The notes under the pieces: model-generated | Seen by the model: the letters and a program-made list of their open reading frames with translations, nothing else | Database searches by the model: none | What the model was told of the DNA's origin: nothing | Shown: positions 1 to 18,205 of the stretch, piece after piece | Layout of the letters: the number at the start of each line of letters is the position of its first letter | Position numbering within the stretch: position 1 is the first letter of the stretch | Source of the DNA: Melieria omissa | Lineage: Eukaryota; Arthropoda; Insecta; Diptera; Ulidiidae | Direction: 5' to 3' | Length of the DNA: 64,000 nt | Assembly (NCBI GenBank): GCA_963971225.1 | Contig: OZ020269.1 | Span: 31,041,783 to 31,105,782, forward strand | Position numbers and translations under genes: made by a program

Positions 1-3000
1 GTACCCGTACCCGTACCCGTACCCGTACCCGTACCCGTACCCGTGTACCCGTACCCGTACTCGTGTACCCGTACTCCTGTACCCGTACTCGTACCCGTAC
101 CCGTACCCGTACCCGTACCCGTACCCGTACCCGTACCCGTACCCGTACCCGTACCCGTACCCGTACCCGTACCCGTACCCGTACCCGTACCCGTACCCGT
201 ACCCGTACCCGTACCCGTACCCGTACCCGTACCCGTACCCGTACCCGTACCCGTACCCGTACCCGTACCCGTACCCGTACCCGTGCCCGTACCCGTACCC
301 GTACCCGTACCCGTACCCGTACCCGTACCCGTACTCGTACCCGTACCCGTACCCGTACCCGTACCCGTACCCGTACCCGTACCCGTACCCGTACCCGTAC
401 CCGTACCCGTACCCGTACCCGTACCCGTACCCGTACCCGTGTACCCGTGTACCCGTACCCGTACCCGTGTACCCGTGTACCCGTACCCGTACCCGTGTAC
501 CCGTACCCGTACCCGTGTAATCGTACCCGTACCCGTGTACCCGTGTACCCGTACCCGTACCCGTACCCGTACCCGTACCCGTACCCGTACCCGTACCCGT
601 ACCCGTACCCGTACCCGTACCCGTGTACCCGTACCCGTACCCGTACCCGTACCCGTACCCGTACCCGTACCCGTACCCGTACCCGTACCCGTACCCGTAC
701 CCGTACCCGTACCCGTACCCGTACCCGTACCCGTACCCGTACCCGTACCCGTACCCGTACCCGTGTACCCGTACCCGTACCCGTGTACCCGTACCCGTAC
801 CCGTGTAATCGTACCCGTACCCGTGTACCCGTGTACCCGTACCCGTACCCGTACCCGTACCCGTACCCGTACCCGTACCCGTACCCGTACCCGTACCCGT
901 ACCCGTACCCGTACCCGTACCCGTACCCGTACCCGTACCCGTACCCGTACCCGTACCCGTACCCGTACCCGTACCCGTACCCGTACCCGTACCCGTACCC
1001 GTACCCGTACCCGTACCCGTACCCGTACCCGTACCCGTACCCGTACCCGTACCCGTACCCGTACCCGTACCCGTACCCGTACCCGTACCCGTGTACCCGT
1101 ACCCGTACCCGTACCCGTGTACCCGTACCCGTACCCGTACCCGTACCCGTACCCGTACCCGTACCCGTACCCGTACCCGTGTACCCGCACCCGTACCCGT
1201 ACCCGTACCCGTACCCGTACCCGTACCCGTACCCGTACCCGTACCCGTACCCGTGTAATCGTACCCGTACCCGTGTACCCGTGTACCCGTACCCGTACCC
1301 GTACCCGTACCCGTACCCGTACCCGTACCCGTACCCGTACCCGTACCCGTACCCGTACCCGTACCCGTACCCGTACCCGTACCCGTACCCGTACCCGTAC
1401 CCGTACCCGTACCCGTGTACCCGTACCCGTACCCGTACCCGTGTACCCGTACCCGTACCCGTACCCGTACCCGTACCCGTACCCGTACCCGTACCCGTGT
1501 ACCCGTACCCGTACCCGTACCCGTGTACCCGTACCCGTACCCGTACCCGTACCCGTACCCGTACCCGTACCCGTACCCGTACCCGTACCCGTGTACCCGT
1601 ACCCGTACCCGTGTACCCGTACCCGTACCCGTGTAATCGTACCCGTACCCGTGTACCCGTACCCGTACCCGTACCCGTACCCGTACCCGTACCCGTACCC
1701 GTACCCGTACCCGTAACCGTACCCGTACCCGTACCCGTACCCGTGTACCCGTACCCGTACCCGTACCCGTACCCGTGTACCCGTACCTGTACCCGTGTAC
1801 CCGTGTACCCGTGTACCCGTACCCGTACCCGTGTACCCGTGTACCCGTACTCGTACCCGTACCCGTACCCGTACCCGTACCCGTACCCGTACCCGTACCC
1901 GTGTACCCGTACCCGTACCCGTACCCGTGTACCCGTGTACCCGTGTACCCGTACCCGTACCCGTACCCGTACCCGTACCCGTACCCGTACCCGTACCCGT
2001 ACCCGTGTACCCGCACCCGTACCCGTACCCGTACCCGTACCCGTACCCGTACCCGTACCCGTACCCGTACCCGTACCCGTACCCGTACCCGTACCCGTAC
2101 CCGTACCCGTACCCGTACCCGTACCCGTACCCGTACCCGTACCCGTACCCGTACCCGTACCCGTACCCGTACCCGTACCCGTACCCGTGTACCCGTACCC
2201 GTACCCGTACCCGTACCCGTACCCGTACCCGTACCCGTACCCGTACCCGTACCCGTACCCGTACCCGTACCCGTGTACCCGTACCCGTACCCGTGTAATC
2301 GTACCCGTACCCGTGTACCCGTGTACCCGTACCCGTACCCGTACCCGTACCCGTACCCGTACCCGTACCCGTACCCGTACCCGTACCCGTACCCGTACCC
2401 GTACCCGTACCCGTACCCGTACCCGTACCCGTACCCGTACCCGTACCCGTACCCGTACCCGTACCCGTACCCGTACCCGTACCCGTACCCGTACCCGTAC
2501 CCGTGTACCCGTACCCGTACCCGTACCCGTGTACCCGTACCCGTACCCGTACCCGTACCCGTACCCGTGTACCCGTACCCGTACCCGTACCCGTGTACCC
2601 GTACCCGTACCCGTACCCGTACCCGTACCCGTACCCGTACCCGTGTACCCGTACCCGTACCCGTGTACCCGTACCCGTACCCGTGTAATCGTACCCGTAC
2701 CCGTGTACCCGTGTACCCGTACCCGTACCCGTACCCGTACCCGTACCCGTACCCGTACCCGTACCCGTACCCGTACCCGTACCCGTACCCGTACCCGTAC
2801 CCGTACCCGTACCCGTACCCGTACCCGTACCCGTACCCGTACCCGTACCCGTACCCGTACCCGTACCCGTACCCGTACCCGTACCCGTACCCGTACCCGT
2901 ACCCGTACCCGTACCCGTACCCGTACCCGTACCCGTACCCGTACCCGTACCCGTACCCGTACCCGTGTACCCGTACCCGTACCCGTACCCGTGTACCCGT

Positions 3001-6000
3001 ACCCGTACCCGTACCCGTACCCGTACCCGTGTACCCGTACCCGTACCCGTACCCGTACCCGTACCCGTACCCGTGTACCCGTACCCGTACTCGTACCCGT
3101 AACCGTACTCGTACCCGTACTCGTACCCGTACCCGTACCCGTACCCGTACCCGTACCCGTACCCGTGTACCCGTACCCGTACCCGTACCCGTACCCGTAC
3201 CCGTACCCGTGTACCCGTACCCGTACCCGTGTAATCGTACCCGTACCCGTGTACCCGTGTACCCGTACCCGTACCCGTACCCGTACCCGTACCCGTACCC
3301 GTACCCGTACCCGTACCCGTACCCGTACCCGTACCCGTACCCGTACCCGTACCCGTACCCGTACCCGTACCCGTACCCGTACCCGTACCCGTACCCGTAC
3401 CCGTACCCGTACCCGTACCCGTACCCGTACCCGTACCCGTACCCGTACCCGTACTCGTACCCGTACTCGTACCCGTACCCGTACCCGTACCCGTACCCGT
3501 ACCCGTACCCGTGTACCCGTACCCGTACCCGTGTAATCGTACCCGTACCCGTGTACCCGTGTACCCGTACCCGTACCCGTACCCGTACCCGTACCCGTAC
3601 CCGTACCCGTACCCGTGTACCCGTACCCGTACCCGTACCCGTGTACCCGTACCCGTACCCGTACCCGTGTACCCGTGTACCCGTACCCGTACCCGTGTAC
3701 CCGTGTACCCGTACTCGTACCCGTACCCGTACCCGTACCCGTACCCGTACCCGTACCCGTACCCGTGTACCCGTACCCGTACCCGTACCCGTGTACCCGT
3801 GTACCCGTGTACCCGTACCCGTACCCGTACCCGTACCCGTACCCGTACCCGTACCCGTACCCGTACCCGTACCCGTACCCGTACCCGTACCCGTACCCGT
3901 ACCCGTACCCGTACCCGTACCCGTAACCGTACCCGTACTCGTACCCGTACTCGTACCCGTACCCGTACCCGTACCCGTAACCGTACCCGTACTCGTACCC
4001 GTACTCGTACCCGTACCCGTACCCGTACCCGTACCCGTACCCGTGTACCCGTACCCGTACCCGTGTAATCGTACCCGTACCCGTGTACCCGTGTACCCGT
4101 ACCCGTACCCGTACCCGTACCCGTACCCGTACCCGTACCCGTACCCGTACCCGTACCCGTACCCGTACCCGTACCCGTACCCGTACCCGTACCCGTACCC
4201 GTACCCGTACCCGTACCCGTACCCGTACCCGTACCCGTACCCGTACCCGTACCCGTACCCGTACCCGTACCCGTACCCGTACCCGTACCCGTACCCGTAC
4301 CCGTACCCGTACCCGTACCCGTACCCGTACCCGTACCCGTACCCGTACCCGTACCCGTACCCGTACCCGTGTACCCGTACCCGTACCCGTACCCGTGTAC
4401 CCGTACCCGTACCCGTACCCGTACCCGTACCCGTGTACCCGCACCCGTACCCGTACCCGTACCCGTACCCGTACCCGTACCCGTACCCGTACCCGTACCC
4501 GTACCCGTGTAATCGTACCCGTACCCGTGTACCCGTGTACCCGTACCCGTACCCGTACCCGTACCCGTACCCGTACCCGTACCCGTACCCGTACCCGTAC
4601 CCGTACCCGTACCCGTACCCGTACCCGTACCCGTACCCGTACCCGTACCCGTACCCGTACCCGTACCCGTACCCATACCCGTACCCGTACCCGTACCCGT
4701 ACCCGTACCCGTACCCGTGTACCCGTACCCGTACCCGTACCCGTACCCGTGTACCCGTACCCGTACCCGTACCCGTACCCGTACCCGTACCCGTACCCGT
4801 ACCCGTACCCGTGTACCCGTACCCGTACCCGTGTACCCGTACCCGTACCCGTGTAATCGTACCCGTACCCGTGTACCCGTGTACCCGTACCCGTACCCGT
4901 ACCCGTACCCGTACCCGTACCCGTACCCGTACCCGTACCCGTACCCGTACCCGTACCCGTACCCGTACCCGTACCCGTACCCGTACCCGTACCCGTACCC
5001 GTACCCGTACCCGTACCCGTACCCGTACCCGTACCCGTACCCGTACCCGTACCCGTACCCGTACCCGTACCCGTACCCGTACCCGTACCCGTACCCGTAC
5101 CCGTACCCGTACCCGTACCCGTACCCGTGTACCCGTACCCGTACCCGTACCCGTGTACCCGTACCCGTACCCGTACCCGTGTACCCGTACCCGTACCCGT
5201 ACCCGTACCCGTACCCGTACCCGTACCCGTGTACCCGTACCCGTACCCGTACCCGTACCCGTACCCGTACCCGTACCCGTACCCGTACCCGTACCCGTAC
5301 CCGTACCCGTACCCGTACCCGTGTACCCGTACCCGTACCCGTGTACCCGTACCCGTACCCGTGTAATCGTACCCGTACCCGTGTACCCGTGTACCCGTAC
5401 CCGTACCCGTACCCGTACCCGTACCCGTACCCGTACCCGTACCCGTACCCGTACCCGTACCCGTACCCGTACCCGTACCCGTACCCGTACCCGTACCCGT
5501 ACCCGTACCCGTACCCGTACCCGTACCCGTACCCGTACCCGTACCCGTACCCGTACCCGTACCCGTACCCGTACCCGTACCCGTACCCGTACCCGTACCC
5601 GTGTACCCGTACCCGTACCCGTACCCGTACCCGTGTACCCGTACCCGTACCCGTACCCGTACCCGTACCCGTACCAGTACCCGTACCCGTACCCGTACCC
5701 GTACCCGTACCCGTACCCGTACCCGTACCCGTACCCGTAACCGTACCCGTACCCGTACCCGTACCCGTACCCGTACCCGTACCCGTACCCGTACCCGTAC
5801 CCGTACCCGTACCCGTAACCGTACTCGTACCCGTACTCGTACTCGTACCCGTACTCGTACCCGTACCCGTACCCGTACCCGTACCCGTACCCGTACCCGT
5901 GTACCCGTGTACCCGTACCCGTAACCGTACCCGTACTCGTACCCGTACTCGTACCCGTACCCGTACCCGTACCCGTACCCGTACCCGTACCCGTGTACCC

Positions 6001-7000
6001 GTACCCGTACCCGTACCCGTGTACCCGTGTACCCGTGTACCCGTACCCGTACCCGTACCCGTACCCGTACCCGTACCCGTACCCGTACCCGTACCCGTAC
6101 CCGTACCCGTACCCGTACCCGTACCCGTACCCGTACCCGTACCCGTACCCGTACCCGTACCCGTACCCGTACCCGTAACCGTACCCGTACTCGTACCCGT
6201 ACTCGTACCCGTACCCGTACCCGTACCCGTACCCGTACCCGTACCCGTACCCGTACCCGTGTACCCGTACCCGTACCCGTGTACCCGTACCCGTACCAGT
6301 ACCCGTACCCGTCTACCCGTACCCGTACCCGTGTACCCGTGTACCCGTGTACCCGTGTACCCGTACCCGTACCCGTGTACCCGTGTACCCGTACCCGTGT
6401 ACCCGTACCCGTACCCGTGTACCCGTACCCGTGTACCCGTACCCGTACCCGTACCCGTACCCGTACCCGTACCCGTACCCGTACCCGTACCCGTGTACCC
6501 GTACCCGTACCCGTGTACCCGTACCCGTACCCGTACCCGTACCCGTACCCGTACCCGTACCCGTACCCGTACCCGTGTAATCGTACCCGTACCCGTGTAC
6601 CCGTGTACCCGTACCCGTACCCGTACCCGTACCCGTACCCGTACCCGTACCCGTACCCGTACCCGTACCCGTACCCGTACCCGTACCCGTACCCGTACCC
6701 GTACCCGTACCCGTACCCGTACCCGTACCCGTACCCGTACCCGTACCCGTACCCGTGTACCCGTACCCGTACCCGTACCCGTACCCGTGTACCCGTACCC
6801 GTACCCGTACCCGTACCCGTACCCGTACCCGTACCCGTACCCGTACCCGTACCCGTACCCGTACCCGTACCCGTACCCGTGTACCCGTACCCGTACCCGT
6901 GTACCCGTACCCGTACCCGTGTAATCGTACCCGTACCCGTGTACCCGTGTACCCGTACCCGTACCCGTACCCGTACCCGTACCCGTACCCGTACCCGTAC
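1..7000 (+). repeat. Satellite domain A, marked by GTGTAATC
   Basis: This part of block 1 is marked by the variant GTGTAATC, which occurs at 515, 803, 1253, 1631, 2293, 2683, 3229, 3531, 4063, 4507, 4851, 5361, 6575 and 6919. Nearly every copy is followed by two hexamers and then two octamers. Spacing ranges from 288 to 1214 bp and is always even, as expected if units of 6 and 8 bp are gained and lost. A second marker, GTAACC followed by alternating GTACTC and GTACCC, recurs near 3108, 3923, 3978, 5817, 5932 and 6177. The marker does not occur in domains B or C. Confidence 0.85.
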
Positions 7001-9600
7001 CCGTACCCGTACCCGTACCCGTACCCGTACCCGTACCCGTACCCGTACCCGTACCCGTACCCGTACCCGTACCCGTACCCGTACCCGTACCCGTACCCGT
7101 ACCCGTACCCGTACCCGTACCCGTACCCGTACCCGTACCCGTACCCGTACCCGTACCCGTACCCGTACCCGTACCCGTACCCGTGTACCCGTACCCGTAC
7201 CCGTACCCGTACCCGTACCCGTACCCGTGTACCCGTACCCGTACCCGTACCCGTACCCGTACCCGTACCCGTACCCGTACCCGTACCCGTACCCGTACCC
7301 GTACCCGTACCCGTACCCGTGTACCCGTACCCGTACCCGTACCCGTGTACCCGTACCCGTACCCGTACCCGTACCCGTACCAGTACCCGTACCCGTACCC
7401 GTACCCGTACCCGTACCCGTACCCGTACCCGTACCCGTACCCGTACCCGTACGCATGTACCCGTACCCGTACCCGTGTACCCGTGTACCCGTACCCGTAC
7501 CCGTACCCGTACCCCTACCCGTACCCGTACCCGTGTACCCGTACCCGTACCCGTACCCGTACCCGTACCCGTACCCGTACCCGTACCCGTACCCGTGTAC
7601 CCGTACCCGTACCCGTGTACCCGTGTACCCGTACCCGTACCCGTACCCGTACCCGTACCCGTACCCGTGTACCCGTGTACCCGTGTACCCGTACCCGTAC
7701 CCGTACCCGTACCCGTACCCGTACCCGTACCCGTACCCGTACCCGTACCCGTACCCGTACCCGTACCCGTACCCGTACCCGTACCCGTACCCGTGTACCC
7801 GTACCCGTACCCGTGTACCAGTACCCGTACCCGTGTACCCGTACCCGTGTACCCGTACCCGTACCCGTACCCGTACCCGTACCCGTACCCGTACCCGTAC
7901 CCGTACCCGTACCCGTACCCGTACCCGTACCCGTACCCGTAACCGTACCCGTACCCGTACCCGTACCCGTACCCGTACCCGTACCCGTACCCGTACCCGT
8001 ACCCGTACCCGTACCCGTACCCGTACCCGTACCCGTACCCGTACCCGTGTACCCGTACCCGTACCCGTGTACCCGTACCCGTACCCGTGTACCCGTACCC
8101 GTACCCGTACCCGTACCCGTACCCGTACCCGTACCCGTACCCGTACCCGTACCCGTACCCGTACCCGTACCCGTACCCGTACCCGTACCCGTACCCGTAC
8201 CCGTACCCGTACCCGTACCCGCACCCGTACCCGTACCCGTACCCGTACCCGTACCCGTACCCGTACCCGTGTACCCGTACCCGTGTACCCGTACCCGTAC
8301 CCGTACCCGTACCCGTACCCGTACCCGTACGCATGTACCCGTACCCGTACCCGTGTACCCGTGTACCCGTACCCGTACCCGTACCCGTACCCCTACCCGT
8401 ACCCGTACCCGTACCCGTGTACCCGTACCCGTACCCGTACCCGTACCCGTACCCGTACCCGTACCCGTACCCGTACCCGTGTACCCGTACCCGTATCCGT
8501 GTACCCGTACCCGTGTACCCGTACCTGTACCCGTACCCGTACCCGTACCCGTACCCGTACCCGTACCCGTACCCGTGTACCCGTACCCGTACCCGTGTAC
8601 CCGTACCCGTACCCGTGTACCCGTACCCGTACCCGTACCCGTACCCGTACCTGTACCCGTACCCGTACCCGTACCCGTACCCGTACCCGTGTACCCGTAC
8701 CCGTACCCGTACCCGTACCCGTACCCGTACCCGTACCCGTACCCGTACCCGTACCCGTACCCGTACGCGTGTACCCGTACTCGTACCCCTACCCGTACCC
8801 GTACCCGTACCCGTACCCGTGTACCCGTACCCGTACCCGTACCCGTACCCGTACCCGTACCCGTACCCGTACCCGTACCCGTACCCGTACCCGTACCCGT
8901 ACCCGTACCCGTACCCGTACCCGTACCCGTACCCGTACCCGTACCCGTACCCGTACCCGTACCCGTACCCGTACCCGTACCCGTACCCGTGTACCCGTAC
9001 CCGTACCCGTGTACCCGTACCCGTACCCGTGTACCCGTACCCGTACCCGTGTACCCGTACCCGTACCCGTACCCGTACCCGTACCCGTACCCGTACCCGT
9101 ACCCGTACCCGCACCCGTACCCGTACCCGTACCCGTACCCGTACCCGTACCCGTACCCGTACCCGTGTACCCGTACCCGTGTACCCGTACCCGTACCCGT
9201 ACCCGTACCCGTACCCGTACCCGTACCCGTACCCGTACCCGTACGCATGTACCCGTACCCGTACCCGTGTACCCGTGTACCCGTACCCGTACCCGTACCC
9301 GTACCCCTACCCGTACCCGTACCCGTACCCGTGTACCCGTACCCGTACCCGTACCCGTACCCGTACCCGTACCCGTGTACCCGTACCCGTACCCGTGTAC
9401 CCGTGTACCCGTACCCGTACCCGTACCCGTACCCGTACCCGTGTACCCGTACCCGTACCCGTACCCGTACCCGTAACCGTACCCGAACCCGTACCCGTAC
9501 CCGTGTACCCGTACCCTCACCCGTGTACCCGTACCCGTACCCGTACCCGTGTACCCGTACCCGCGTACCCGTACCCGTACCCGTACGCGTGTACCCGTAC
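7001..9600 (+). repeat. Satellite domain B, about 0.9-kb higher-order repeat
   Basis: Marked by GTACGCATGTACCC with ACGCATG at 7451, 8329 and 9243 (spacings 878 and 914 bp). About 60 bp after each copy comes the same rare GTACCCCTACCC variant (near 7513, 8391 and 9305). Two linked rare variants repeated three times at near-constant spacing indicate duplicated blocks and not independent mutations. The domain end is approximate. Confidence 0.75.
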
Positions 9601-13898
<4,298 letters not shown>

Positions 13899-13915
13899 GG
13901 GACGACAAGGGTTTT

Positions 13916-14259
13916 TGTCGCCTACGACCTTGCGAGCAAAAAATTGTTTAATGAAAAAAGCCGATGCGATTCGATGAAATAGTTGACCACGAATGAATTT
14001 TTTATTTGGCCGTAGGGCAAATGAAAGGTATACAAACCAAAGAAAGCAACTGTACATTTCCAATGACTAAGTGAGCAAGTATATAATGAGGCAGAACGTT
14101 ATTGTATATAACCAAAACATAATTAGCATTGATATGAGTATAAGAGTAAATATGAGCGAAAGAATATTAATCTTGAACATGAGTGTATTACAACTTAGAT
14201 ACGGGTGTAAGTAATTTTAACAATAAAATATTACTTTCTGGAGAACAGGTCTCTGGACA
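13916..14259 (-). repeat. Probable 3' LTR of the BEL element
   Basis: On the minus strand this starts TGTCCAGAGACC right after the polypurine tract and can be closed at GGCGACA near 13916, giving a TG...CA segment of about 344 bp. It contains a TATA-like ATTATATACTT (about 14084-14094). The second LTR is absent, so the end cannot be verified by comparison. The 17 bp between 13899 and 13915 are unassigned, either LTR end or flank. Confidence 0.55.
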
Positions 14260-14271
14260 TACTCCCCCCGT
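14260..14271 (-). other. Polypurine tract of the BEL element
   Basis: On the minus strand a GGGGGGAGT purine run lies immediately after the pol stop codon and immediately before a TGTCC that could begin an LTR. That position and composition are those of the plus-strand primer of LTR retrotransposons. Confidence 0.7.
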
Positions 14272-17200
14272 TCAAAGCCCTATGGTGCTTTTAACTTCTT
14301 CCACTGGTAACAAACATACTTTAGTAACTGCTCTTCGGGCGACACCCGTACTGGTGCGTATAACTACGACACGAACTACGTCATCCTTTCCTTTGATTGT
14401 CTCAATGACTCGCCCCATTTGCCACTTCATGGGAGGAAGATTCTCATCCTTCAGTAGTACCAAGGCACCCACTGGAATGTTTGGAGATTTGGATCGCCAT
14501 TTGCCCCGCTCTTGTAAAAGTGTTAGATACGAAGTACTCCAAGATTTCCAAAACAATTGCTGGATACGACACATCTGCTGCCACTGGCTTAATCGGCTGA
14601 TCTTGACATTAGCTAGGTCTGGATCTGCCATGGCTGTTAATGCTCCACCAGAGAGAAAGTGGGCGGGAGTCAAAACTTCTAGATCGTCTGGACTTTCTGA
14701 AATGGGTCAGAAGGGCCTTGAATTTATAATAGCCGTGATTTGACATACAAGGGTTCGAAACTCTTCGAATCCCAAAACAATAGACCCAACAGCGCGACGA
14801 AGGTAGTATTTTGTTATCTTCACGGATGCCTCCCATAATCCACCGAAATGAGGAGACCTAGGAGGTATGAACCGCCAGTCGATACCATCATCCAAACATT
14901 GCTTATGAACGGCGTCGATATGCTGGTCACTTAGCATCAGCGCGCGAATCTCCTTCAGCTCATTTTTGGCGCCCACGAAATTAGTAGCATTGTCTGACCA
15001 GATCACTCTGGGCTTTCCGCGCAAGCAAACAAAACGCTTTAAGGCTGCTAGAAATGAATCCGTGGTTAAATCCCTCACCAACTCCAAATGAACGGCCTTG
15101 GTTGCGAAACATACGAAGACGCAAATATAGCATTTTATGGGCGGCCTATTACGTACATCAGATTTATAGGCGAATGGACCGCAAAAATCGATTCCAGTGG
15201 TATGAAACGGGCGCTTAATCCGTACGCGGTCGGCCGGCAAACTACCCATGATATGTTGCATTAACCTTGGCTTAGTTCGGAAACAGCGCAAACATTTATT
15301 GAGCACGCGAGCGACGGGTTTTCTCCCCCCAAGGGGCCAATATTGCAAGCGAATTGTCGCTAATAATGCTTGAGGACCGGAGTGTAGCAGCTTTTGATGA
15401 AAATGTTCGATAATGCTATTAGTGAGAGGGTGATGCCTCGGCAATATAATGGGATGCTTCGCGTTGAAACTCAAAGTCGCATTTTGCAGGCGACCACCAA
15501 CTCGAATCAGTCTAACTTCATCCAAGAAGGGACTCAAGGAGTTAAGTTTACTCGAAGAAGTGACTGCACGTCCATCCTTTAAATCCCCATAGTCTTCGGG
15601 CATGGTAGACATTTGGACCATACGAATGAGTAGACACGCTCCAGCCTCAATTTCCGTCACACTTAACCGAGCCGACGTCCATTGAATGTTTGATTTTCCT
15701 TTTAGAAAACGATTAATATATGCATAAATTCTCTGCATTGAGCGAAAGTTGTTCAGGTATTTGCAATCGAGAGAGTAGTCCGCCACTTTACACGATGCAA
15801 TCAATATTATTTTCTTCCTTTCGAAGGAACTATTTTCCAATTGCTTCATTTCAGGCCACCTGGATTCATCTTGTTGTAAAAAGGCAGGTCCTTGTTTCCA
15901 CAGTTTGGAAGCAGCAAGTTCAGTGGGTGAAGCACCCTTTGATAGGATGTCTGCAGGGTTTAATTCGGAGGGCACATGTCGCCATGACATTCCGTTGGCA
16001 AGCTCTTGAATGCTGCTTATCCGATTTGCCACGAAAACATTATAATTGCTTGAGACATCGTTTAACCACGACAATGTGATCGTTGAATCTGACCAACAGA
16101 AAAATTTCCCATTGAAGGGGCCCAGAACTGAAATGGAGCGTAGTAATTCCGCCAGCAATTTAGCAGCACATAACTCCAATTTTGGAACGGTTAATGCCTT
16201 TAATGGCGCTACGCGAGATCTGGAACAGAGCAGAGTTACTCGTACTTGGTCGCCTTTCTTCGCCCGTACATAAACGCAGGCTCCATAGGCCCTTAAACTG
16301 GCGTCGCAGAATCCATGTATCTGCACGTTATCTGCATCTAAACCCACGAAACGAGGAAAGCAAATCTTATCAACGAAATTTAAATCAGAGCACAACTGCG
16401 ACCAAGCGTACTGAAGTGATTGTGGCATGCTTTCATCCCAAGCTAGCCGCTGCTTCCATAACCCTTGCAAAAACACCTTTGCTTTCAACACCACGGGACC
16501 GATTAGACCCAGAGGATCATAAAATCCTGCAGTCACTGATAGTACACTGCGCTTTGTGGCGCGTCCTGGGCTGGGAAGTGGAGCTAAAGAAAAAAGAAAG
16601 TCGTCCTCTTTGGGGTCCCATGCTAGACCCAGAGCTTTAGTGATATCACTGCCATCATTAAACTTTAAAAACTGCTCTCGATTTGATGGTTCGATTCCAC
16701 GCAACAGTCGCTCATTATTTGAGCACCACTTCCGCAAGCGAAAACCTCCTCTTTGTAAGAGCTCCTGCGTTTGCGTCATGATCAAGGTGACCTCCTTCTC
16801 GGAATTTCCACCCGAAATCAGATCGTCCACGTAGAAGTCTCGCAACACAATTTTAGAACCCAATGGGAAGTGAAGAGCCTCGTCAGCTGCAAGTTGGTGC
16901 ATAGCACGAATCGCTAAAAAAGCAGCCGGTTTTGTTCCATAGGTAACCGTGCCTAGTTTATAAATCTGAATTTCATCAGTTGGATTGTTACGCCACAGTA
17001 TGCACTGCAAAAGACTGTCGGCGTCAGCAACTTTTACGCACCGATACATTTTGCAAATGTCAGCTGTAATAGCGAATTTATGTGAACGAAATCTTAAGAG
17101 GTCCAGACATCAAAATATCATTCAAAGAATATCCAGTGGAAGTGGGTGCTGATGCATCAAATACCACGCGGAGTTTGGTTGTGGAACTGTCGGCTTTCAA

Positions 17201-18205
17201 CACGCAGTGGTGCGGTAAAAAATTTATCGGAGTCTCGGCAGAAGTCGTCTCAACCAACGACATATGGCGAAGTTGCGCGTATTCAGCAATAAACGAAGAG
17301 TATTGTTCCTTTAACTCAGGATTATGTGCAAACCTCTTCTCGAGGGTTTTGAACCGACGAACCGCTTGTGGATAAGAATCTCCCAATAGCGACAGATTTG
17401 ATTTGAACGGCAACCGGGCTAAATATTCACCAGAACTCAATCGGCGATAGTTGTGTACGAAATGCTCTTCACAAGCCAGCTCCTCCTTAGAGCGTTTCAG
17501 ATCTTCTTCAGTATGCCCTTCCACCTCCCAAAACCTTTTAACTAAGTCATTTAAGGTATTGTCGGCAGTGGTATCAGCAGACTCCTTTGGCGTGAGGTAA
17601 TCGACATTGCCAGCCACAATCCACCCCAATCTTGTTTTTTGCACCATTGGTAAGCTTGGTTTTAGACGAATTTGTCCAACGCATAGTAATTCGAAGAATA
17701 AGCTAGCCCCAATAAGCAAATCAACTCTTTCTGGTTTGAAGAAGAAAGGGTCAGCTAAAGAAATATTAGCAGGAATATTCCACTCAACGTTCGAAAGATT
17801 TGCCTCAGGTTGATGTGTGGTAATGGTTGGAACAACGACAGCAGAAAACGATGTAGTGTAAGAACGATCAACTGACTGTAGCGAGATAGTGGCGCATTCA
17901 TTGGACGTTAGGTCTGCTTGACCAATTCCCGAAAGAACAGTCGCGACTTTCGACTTCTTAATTTGTAAGTGATTCGCCATACGGGCAGTAATGCAATGCA
18001 CTTGCGAAGCAGAATCGAGTAAGGCTCTACATGCAACGAAATTTCCCTGTCGATTTCTTATCATGACAATAGTGGTAGCGAGCATGATAAACCTTTTTGA
18101 TGCAATTGGTTGGGTGTACTTGGAGTCAGTGACGAGGGCCGTCTTAATTTCTGATGGCACGGTTGGCGATAGATGAAGTAGAGTGTTGTGCTTTGATGAA
18201 CAAAC
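14272..18205 (-). pseudogene. BEL/Pao pol polyprotein pseudogene (protease-RT-RNase H-integrase)
   Basis: Read on the minus strand. It opens with the last part of a gag zinc knuckle ([10 protein letters not shown]), then an aspartic protease with LLDSAS (about 18003-18027), reverse transcriptase with the catalytic FYVDDL (about 16820-16837), RNase H-like WSDSTITLSWL and NPADILSKG, an integrase His/Cys zinc finger ending NKCLRC, and an integrase core with all three acidic residues (GIDFCGPF, VIWSDNATNF, GGLWEASVK). The C-terminal domain runs from TPAHFLSGG to the stop at 14272. Two lesions are clear. Near 17098 a small deletion, about ten codons judged by family spacing between the GP and [19 protein letters not shown] motifs, changes frame inside RT. 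At 14707-14709 an in-frame TGA replaces a residue after NSRP. The product cannot be made as one polyprotein. Confidence 0.93.

Larger units (their letters stand above)
13899..18205 (-). mobile_element. BEL/Pao LTR retrotransposon, 5'-truncated, between satellite blocks
   Basis: Minus-strand BEL/Pao element that retains the end of gag, the whole pol region, a polypurine tract and a 3' LTR-like sequence. The 5' LTR, primer-binding site and most of gag are missing. Its upstream end is cut inside the last gag zinc knuckle and joins directly to satellite at 18205/18206. Its 3' end joins satellite at 13898/13899. No target duplication is visible because one end is lost. The same satellite strand flanks both sides, so the element probably landed in the array and then lost its 5' part, or the right junction is a recombination or assembly join. 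Confidence 0.9.
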
